Source: CAZFLM01 sp964519955
GTDB lineage: Bacteria > Armatimonadota > Chthonomonadetes > Chthonomonadales > CAJBBX01
Length of the DNA: 16,878 bases
NCBI GenBank assembly: GCA_964519955.1
Contig: CAZFLM010000108.1
Span: 1 to 16,878, forward strand
Direction of reading: 5' to 3'
Part shown: in pieces, positions 11,830 through 16,878 of the stretch
Numbering within the stretch: the stretch's first letter is position 1
Layout: the number at the start of each line of letters is the position of its first letter
The notes under the pieces: generated by a model
Told to the model about the DNA's origin: nothing
Seen by the model: the letters and a program-made list of their open reading frames with translations, nothing else
The model's database searches: none
Made by a program: the position numbers and the translations under genes

Positions 11830-14463
11830 ATGGGTGTCGCGACATCGCCCGCCAGACGACGGGTTGCGCTCGGGGTGGCCATCGCTGTCCTCGTCACGGT
11901 GGGGGGCGCCGGCGCCGTCCAGGTCGCGCGGGTGACGCTCGGCGAGCAGCCCGCGGGCGGCTACCTGGTGTCCACCAACCAGATGGTGGCCCCGATCGGC
12001 GTCGTGCGGCGGACGGACGGCGACCGCCCCAAAGACGTCGCTCTGTCCCCCGACGGCAAGACCGTCGCCGTACGGTGCGTCAATGCGGTGCGGCTCTTCT
12101 CCTCGGCCGGCGAGCCGCTCGGTGTGGTCAGCCGCGGCGCCGGCCCGCTCGGCATCGCGTGGGCGCCGGACGGGCGCGCGCTGTACTCCTCCACCTCCAA
12201 CGGCAAGGTCGTGCGCGTCGACCTAGCGCCGGACGGCAAGCGCACCGTCACCGAGTTCGAGGTCGAGGATAGCGCGGCCGGCCATACGGGCAACCCCCAG
12301 ACCGCCGGCGTTGCCGTGTCGCCCGACGGCAAGAAGCTCTACGTGGCGCTCGGCATCCGCAACGCCGTCGCGGTGCTCAACATGCCGGACGGCGACCTCG
12401 CCGCGACGATCCCCGTGGGCGTCTGTCCGTACCGAATCGCGCTGTCGAAGGACGGGAGCACCCTCTTCGCCGCCAACCGCGGTGGCCGCATCGTGCCCGA
12501 GTCCCGGAGCACGCAGATGTCGGGGGGCACCCCGGTGCGCATCGACCGCTCGAACGACTCGGCGCTCAAGGGCAGCGTGACCATCGTCGACACCGCGACG
12601 CTGGCGTCCTCCGAGGTCGAGGTCGGGCGGCAGCCGTCGGCGATGGCGGTCACGAGCGATGGCTCGCGGCTGTACGTGGCCAACTCGGACGACGACACCG
12701 TGTCGGTGCTGGATGCGAAGCGCAAACGCGTCATCGACACCATCGGGCTCCGGCCGCAGGAGGACCCCGGCTTCGGGCAGATGCCCACCTCGCTCGCGCT
12801 GAGCGGCGACGAGAAGGCGCTCTACGTCGCGTGCGGCGGCGGAAACGCGGTGGCCATCGTGAAGCTGGACCCGAAGCCCGGCGTTGCTGGCTACGTGCCG
12901 ACGGGCTGGTTCCCGGTCGCCCTCGCGGAGCGCGACGGCCGGCTGTACGTCGCCAGCTCGAAGGGCATCGGCTCTCGGCCGAACATGGAGAGGCCTCGGT
13001 ACGGCGTGCACGCCAGCGTCGGGGCCGTGCAGTTCATTGCGCCGGAGGACCTGGCGCCGCTGCAGGACCTGACGCGCCAGGTGGCCCGCAACAACCGGTG
13101 GGGCGTCGAGCAGCCGGCTCGCCAGGGCGTTGCGGCGGTGCCCATTCCCGAGCGTGTCGGCGAGCCATCCGTGTTCAAGCACGTGATCTACATCATCAAG
13201 GAGAACCACACGTACGACAGCACCCTCGGCGATATGCCCGAGGGCAACGGCGACAAGTCGCTCTGCCTCTTCGGCGAGGAGTCGACGCCGAACCAGCACA
13301 AGCTGGCCCGCGACTTCGTGCTGCTGGACAACACGTACACGAGCGGCACGAACTCCGCCGACGGCCACCAGTGGACCTCCTCCTCCGTCTGCAACGCCTA
13401 TCAGGAGCAGAACTACAGCTCCAGCGCTCGCAGCTACCCGTACGACGGCGGCGATCCGCTCTCCAACTCGCCCGCCGGTTTCCTCTGGAACGCAGCCGCG
13501 CGCAGCCGACTGAGCGTGCGCGTGTACGGCGAGTTCGTCAACAAGCCGCAGATCGAGGACACGCAGGCGAGGGCGGGGGCGCGCGCCACGGAGGGTGGAC
13601 GAGGCGCCGACCGTGGGACCGTCACCGCGACCCGCAAGCGAAGCGCGACCTGGACCGAGCTGTGGAACGACTACAAGACCGGCGGGAAGCGCTTCCGCAT
13701 CACCGCGCATACCGATAACGCCAGCTTGCGCCCCGTGCTGCACCCCAACTTCATCGGCTTCCCGCAGATCGTCTCCGACCAGTGGCGCGCCGACCAGTTC
13801 CTGGCCGAGTTCCGCCAGTTCGAGAAGTCGGGGCGGCTCCCGGCGCTCACGATCATGCTGCTGCCGAACAACCACACCTCGGGTACCTCGGCCGGCATGC
13901 CGACGCCTCGCGCCGCGGTCGCGGACAACGACCTGGCGCTCGGCCGCATCGTCGAGGCGGTCTCGAAGTCGCGCTACTGGAGGGACACGCTGATCCTGGT
14001 GATCGAGGACGACTCGCAGCTCGGCCTCGACCACGTCGACGGACACCGCACCATTGCGTTCTGCGCCTCGGCCTACACCAAGCGCGGCGCGGTGGTCAGC
14101 GACGTGTACAACCACACGTCGCTCATCCGCACGATGGAGCTGGTGCTGGGCATGCCGGCCATCAACCGCTTCGACCGGACCGCGACCCCGCTCACCGCCT
14201 GCTTCACGGCGACGCCGGACCTCGCGCACTACACCGCCGTGCCGAACCGCATACCGCTGGACGAGATGAACAAGCCGGCCACCGCGCTGCGCGGCGCTGC
14301 GCGGCGCCTGGCCGTCGCCTCCTCGAAGCAGGACTGGTCCGATGTAGACCGAGCCAACCCGAGGGTCGTCGCCGAGGCGGCCTGGTACTCGGTCTGGCCG
14401 CGCAAGCCCTTCCCCGGCGCGAGCTTCCGCCCGCCGGACGACGGCGACGGCGACGAGGACTGA
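11830..14463 (+). CDS. Exported YncE-like beta-propeller / alkaline phosphatase-like phosphoesterase fusion
   Basis: 877 residues from ATG 11830 (GGGGGA upstream at about six bases). An N-terminal hydrophobic segment (about 12-31 after an RRR) is a signal peptide or anchor, so it acts outside the cytoplasm. Residues about 45-400 hold at least seven YVTN/YncE propeller blades, each with a xSxDGxxLYVA-type turn (for example VAVSPDGKKLYVAL at 161-174). Residues about 447-830 are a phosphoesterase (AcpA/PlcC-like) domain: IIKENHTYDSTLGD (455-468), LLDNTYTSG (498-506) and ADGHQWTS (510-517) near its start, and EDDSQLGLDHVDGHR later, supplying metal ligands. Domain order matches the known bifunctional YncE/phosphatase-like proteins. 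The tail ends in Asp/Gly repeats. The substrate is unknown, and the gene is not obviously linked to the methyltransferases. Confidence 0.9.
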   Translation: MGVATSPARRRVALGVAIAVLVTVGGAGAVQVARVTLGEQPAGGYLVSTNQMVAPIGVVRRTDGDRPKDVALSPDGKTVAVRCVNAVRLFSSAGEPLGVVSRGAGPLGIAWAPDGRALYSSTSNGKVVRVDLAPDGKRTVTEFEVEDSAAGHTGNPQTAGVAVSPDGKKLYVALGIRNAVAVLNMPDGDLAATIPVGVCPYRIALSKDGSTLFAANRGGRIVPESRSTQMSGGTPVRIDRSNDSALKGSVTIVDTATLASSEVEVGRQPSAMAVTSDGSRLYVANSDDDTVSVLDAKRKRVIDTIGLRPQEDPGFGQMPTSLALSGDEKALYVACGGGNAVAIVKLDPKPGVAGYVPTGWFPVALAERDGRLYVASSKGIGSRPNMERPRYGVHASVGAVQFIAPEDLAPLQDLTRQVARNNRWGVEQPARQGVAAVPIPERVGEPSVFKHVIYIIKENHTYDSTLGDMPEGNGDKSLCLFGEESTPNQHKLARDFVLLDNTYTSGTNSADGHQWTSSSVCNAYQEQNYSSSARSYPYDGGDPLSNSPAGFLWNAAARSRLSVRVYGEFVNKPQIEDTQARAGARATEGGRGADRGTVTATRKRSATWTELWNDYKTGGKRFRITAHTDNASLRPVLHPNFIGFPQIVSDQWRADQFLAEFRQFEKSGRLPALTIMLLPNNHTSGTSAGMPTPRAAVADNDLALGRIVEAVSKSRYWRDTLILVIEDDSQLGLDHVDGHRTIAFCASAYTKRGAVVSDVYNHTSLIRTMELVLGMPAINRFDRTATPLTACFTATPDLAHYTAVPNRIPLDEMNKPATALRGAARRLAVASSKQDWSDVDRANPRVVAEAAWYSVWPRKPFPGASFRPPDDGDGDED

Positions 14464-14493
14464 CGGCTCGCCGCGGCGGGCGATCTCTGGTGG

Positions 14494-14513
14494 GGCGGGC
14501 GTCCCTGCCCGCC
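14494..14513. repeat. REP-like intergenic hairpin, copy 3
   Basis: Perfect stem GGCGGGC (14494-14500) with GCCCGCC (14507-14513), loop GTCCCT, preceded by GGTGGG at 14490-14495 as in the other two copies. It is in the 77-bp gap after the phosphoesterase stop. The loop differs from the CTCCGT of copies 1 and 2, so membership rests on layout and flank. Confidence 0.55.
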
Positions 14514-14540
14514 TAAGCCGACTCTCGCTGAGAGGTGCCG

Positions 14541-15626
14541 ATGACTTCTAAGGAACGGATGATGATCGCGCTGGAGCGGGGCGTGCCGGACCGGCTCCCC
14601 GCCAGCGTGCACCAGTGGCAGCCCTACCACCTGAACCACTACCTCGGCGGCTGCAGCGACCTGGACGCGTTCCGGCGGTTCGGGCTCGATGCGTCGCTGG
14701 CCCGCTTCCCGCTGCTGGCCGCCGAGAGTCCGGACTGGGCCATCGAGACGCGCGACCTGGACGCGCCCGCCGGTGAGCACCGCATCCAGGTCACCATCGC
14801 CACGCCGGGCGGCACGCTGCAGAACGAGGTCGGCTGGAACGAGATCACCACGTGGCAGGTGACGCACCTGGTGAAGCGTCACGAGGATCTGGCCCTCATC
14901 GACCGGTACATGCCGGTGCCGAAGCTCGACCGCGCCGCCCTGCAGCGGGACTATGACGCGCTGGGCGACGATGGGATCATGCGGGGCTTCGTGTGGGGCG
15001 ACCAGGGCGGGTGCTGGCAGCACGCTTGCTGCCTGATGGGCACCGTCGAGCTGATCACGGAGGCGGCGGACAACCCGCAGTGGGTGCACGAGTTCCTGGG
15101 CGCGCTCTGGCGCAAGAAGGAGCAGTTCATCGCGGAGTCGCTGCCGGGCGCCGCCTACGACCTGATCGAGACGGGCGGCGGCGCGGGCTCCTCAACGGTC
15201 ATCTCGCCCCGCTATCAGCGAGAGTTCTGCGTGCCCTACGACCGCAAGATGCACGACGCCCTGCACGCGCTCGGGTTCAGGGTCGTCTACCACACGTGCG
15301 GCGGCATGATGCCGATCCTCGACGAGATCGTGTCGAACGGGTGCGACGCCTGCGAGACGCTGACGCCTCCGACGATGGGCGGCGACGCGCGGCCGGGCGA
15401 GCTGAAGGCGCGGGTAGGGGACAAGCTGGCGCTCATCGGCGGGCTCGACCAGAACTCGGTGCTGGAGGTTGGCGGCCCGGCGGAGGTGCGCGCCCACGTG
15501 CGGGCAATGTTCGAGGCATACGGCCCCCGTGGCGGCTACATCGCCAGCCCAAGCGACCACTTCTTCCACGTGCCGCCGGGGAATCTGGAAGCGTACGCCG
15601 CCGCCGCGCGGGAGTGCGCGTACTGA
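14541..15626 (+). CDS. URO-D-fold methyltransferase-like protein (third paralog)
   Basis: 361 residues from ATG 14541 (GAGAGG five bases upstream; a GTG at 14535 is too close to it). It is a URO-D superfamily member with the N-terminus MTSKERMMIALERGVPDRLP, the classic opening of this group (xxRExxxxALxxxxPDRxP). His251 and Cys253 in YHTCGG match the zinc pair. The C-terminal third ligand is missing: the segment reads GGYIASPSDHFFHVPPGNLEAY (split here by position, 331-352), with Ser-Asp-His in place of Gly-Cys. Cys268 and Cys271 in CDAC are further possible ligands. It is separated from the other corrinoid-module genes by the phosphoesterase and is followed by a strong hairpin. It is probably a methyltransferase; the substrate is unknown. 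Confidence 0.85.
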   Translation: MTSKERMMIALERGVPDRLPASVHQWQPYHLNHYLGGCSDLDAFRRFGLDASLARFPLLAAESPDWAIETRDLDAPAGEHRIQVTIATPGGTLQNEVGWNEITTWQVTHLVKRHEDLALIDRYMPVPKLDRAALQRDYDALGDDGIMRGFVWGDQGGCWQHACCLMGTVELITEAADNPQWVHEFLGALWRKKEQFIAESLPGAAYDLIETGGGAGSSTVISPRYQREFCVPYDRKMHDALHALGFRVVYHTCGGMMPILDEIVSNGCDACETLTPPTMGGDARPGELKARVGDKLALIGGLDQNSVLEVGGPAEVRAHVRAMFEAYGPRGGYIASPSDHFFHVPPGNLEAYAAAARECAY

Positions 15627-15687
15627 CACGTACTGACGCGGCCTGGCGCGACGCGGCGACTGGGCCGCACAACATGCCACACAACAT

Positions 15688-15726
15688 GGCGCCCCGCGGA
15701 CCGGCGTAAGCCATCCGCGGGGCGCC
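15688..15726. terminator. Bidirectional terminator between convergent genes
   Basis: A perfect 13-bp stem (GGCGCCCCGCGGA at 15688-15700 with 15714-15726) carries a 13-base loop that itself contains GGC-GTAA-GCC, a GNRA-type hairpin. The plus strand continues TGTGTTTGC, and the minus strand continues ATGTTGTGTGG; both are modestly U-rich. It lies between the plus-strand URO-D gene (end 15626) and the minus-strand galactosidase (end 15745), so it should stop both transcripts. Confidence 0.8.
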
Positions 15727-15744
15727 TGTGTTTGCTGGGCCAGC

Positions 15745-16878
15745 CTACTTGACGGCCTTGTACTGGACGACGATGCTGCCGCCGGGCTTCGGAACGCGGA
15801 TCGTCAGCTCATCGAGGAGCTGCTTGCCGGTCTGCGTCACCGTCGAGACGAGCTTGCCGGCCTCGTCGAAGGTCTCTACCTTGTACGTGGTGGTGGGCTT
15901 GACGCCGTGCAGGCCGACGATGAGCCCCACCGTGCGGCAGTTGCGGCGGCGGAAGCCGTAGACGATGCCCGCGTCGAGGTCCGGGCGGTGGAGCTGGTAG
16001 GCAACGAACTGGTCCATCTCGATGCCGGTGCCGGTCAGCGGGTAGAAGTCGCCGTACCAGTACCAGCGGTTGCGCTCCGTGTCCTTGATGACGGCGCGGG
16101 CCTTCGCCAGCGAGAACTTGGGCTCCATGTACGGGAACTCGCAGTTCATGCCCATGGTGCCGGAGCTGCGCGTCTCGTTGAAGTCCGTCTCCCAGCACGA
16201 GATGTTGAAGAGCGGCAGGTACTGCGAGATCTGCATGCTTTGCATCTGGTTCCACTCGGGGTGGCCCGGGAAGCACCCCGTGTCGGAGCGCCACAGCGGC
16301 ACCGAGCGCATCGTCATCTCAAGGTCGAGCCGCCGTCCGCCGCTCGCGCAGTTGTCGATGAGCAGGCCGGGGTGCCGCGCGATGAGGGCGTCCCACATCT
16401 CATAGAGCCCCTCGACGTAGCGGATCTCGGTCATCCCCTGGCGATCCGGGGTGTCGTTCTGGCGCCAGTAGCCCAGCGGGTCGATGTTGAAGTCGTTCCG
16501 GTAGACGTCCAGGTTCCACTCGTTGATGCGCTTCGACAGCAGGTCCGTGAGCCAGGCGCGCGCCGCGGGATCGTGCAGCTTGAACAGGCCGCCGTTCTCG
16601 CCGCCGAACACCCAGTCCGGGTGCTCTTTCGCGATCTGCGTGCCCCTGCCCACACGCTCCGGCTCGAACCAGAGCACGTACTTCAGCCCAAGCTCGTGAG
16701 CCAGGTCGGTGACGGGGCGCAAGCCGTTGGGGAACTCGGCCGGCTTGGCGTACCAGTTGCCCACGCCATCGGGGAAGTTGCCCGGGAACCACGCCGCGTC
16801 GAGCCACGCCGAGTCGAAGCCGATCTGGCCCGCCATCTTCACGTAGTCGAGCTGCCCCTTCTCCGTTGCCCAACCGGG
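15745..16878 (-). CDS. Alpha-galactosidase-like glycoside hydrolase (GH36 family), 5' end outside window
   Basis: The C-terminal 377 residues of a retaining alpha-galactosidase-like enzyme. The frame stays open to the right edge, so the true start and N-terminal domain lie beyond it; the GTG at 16842 is internal. Family landmarks run in order: WLDAAWFPG; LGLKYVLWFEPERV (barrel strand); DVYRNDFN with the predicted nucleophile Asp at codon 16492-16494; IDNCASGGRRLD; and WRSDTG with the predicted acid/base Asp at codon 16282-16284. A C-terminal beta-sandwich follows (about the last 80 residues), ending in GGSIVVQYKAVK. It should cleave alpha-galactosides or a related alpha-linked sugar. Some members of this clan act on alpha-N-acetylgalactosamine, so specificity is open. 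It shares the terminator at 15688-15726 with the convergent URO-D gene. Confidence 0.88.
   Translation of the reverse strand, partial: PGWATEKGQLDYVKMAGQIGFDSAWLDAAWFPGNFPDGVGNWYAKPAEFPNGLRPVTDLAHELGLKYVLWFEPERVGRGTQIAKEHPDWVFGGENGGLFKLHDPAARAWLTDLLSKRINEWNLDVYRNDFNIDPLGYWRQNDTPDRQGMTEIRYVEGLYEMWDALIARHPGLLIDNCASGGRRLDLEMTMRSVPLWRSDTGCFPGHPEWNQMQSMQISQYLPLFNISCWETDFNETRSSGTMGMNCEFPYMEPKFSLAKARAVIKDTERNRWYWYGDFYPLTGTGIEMDQFVAYQLHRPDLDAGIVYGFRRRNCRTVGLIVGLHGVKPTTTYKVETFDEAGKLVSTVTQTGKQLLDELTIRVPKPGGSIVVQYKAVK

Noticed and set aside
12223..14229. Open minus-strand frame of 668 codons
   Set aside because: It is antisense to the propeller-phosphoesterase gene; the composition is that of a shadow frame.

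Overview
The window is high-GC bacterial DNA with no tRNA, rRNA, transposase, phage gene or CRISPR array. The organism makes menaquinone or a related quinone (a UbiE/MenG methyltransferase translationally coupled to a long-chain polyprenyl diphosphate synthase). It also carries several uroporphyrinogen-decarboxylase-fold (URO-D) methyltransferases, a YncE/phosphoesterase fusion and a family 36-like alpha-galactosidase. This mix would suit Armatimonadota, Planctomycetota or a related soil or sediment lineage. That placement is an impression from gene content, not a demonstrated assignment. Where promoters can be read they are ordinary sigma-70 type, and the three best all have an 18-bp spacer.

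Layout. 1-316: no confident gene. 317-1294 (+): PAS-GGEEF diguanylate cyclase. It converges on and overlaps by 48 bp a minus-strand TPM-domain membrane protein (1247-2866) whose C-terminus is a five-unit 15-bp repeat. 2993-3223 (+): one-helix small membrane protein. 3277-4161 (-): three small genes, namely a two-helix membrane protein and two paralogous zinc-ribbon-like proteins, one of which has lost a cysteine. 4200-4280: a divergent promoter pair. 4356-6936 (+): menG, polyprenyl synthase and a NagD-type HAD phosphatase, joined by two ATGA stop/start overlaps. 7066-11703 (+): ferredoxin, corrinoid protein, two URO-D-fold methyltransferase-like proteins and a stand-alone homocysteine S-methyltransferase. 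11830-14463 (+): exported YncE-propeller/phosphoesterase. 14541-15626 (+): third URO-D-fold protein. 15745-16878 (-): alpha-galactosidase running off the right edge.

The genes from 7066 to 11703, probably with 14541-15626, look like a corrinoid-dependent methyl-transfer module. A URO-D-type enzyme would move a methyl group to or from the corrinoid protein, the homocysteine methyltransferase would be the acceptor branch giving methionine, and the 2[4Fe-4S] ferredoxin could supply electrons to keep the cobalt reduced. In effect this is methionine synthase taken apart, without its folate and reactivation domains here. The methyl donor cannot be read from the sequence. All three URO-D proteins depart from the His-Cys-Cys zinc site of the methyltransferase branch, and each departs differently.

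The intergenic spaces of this module are rich in structure. There is a four-segment leader with alternative pairings before the corrinoid gene, a long GC-rich hairpin after it, a roughly 220-bp inverted array of short degenerate repeats, and three REP-like hairpins with related loops. A perfect 13-bp stem separates the last plus-strand gene from the convergent galactosidase.
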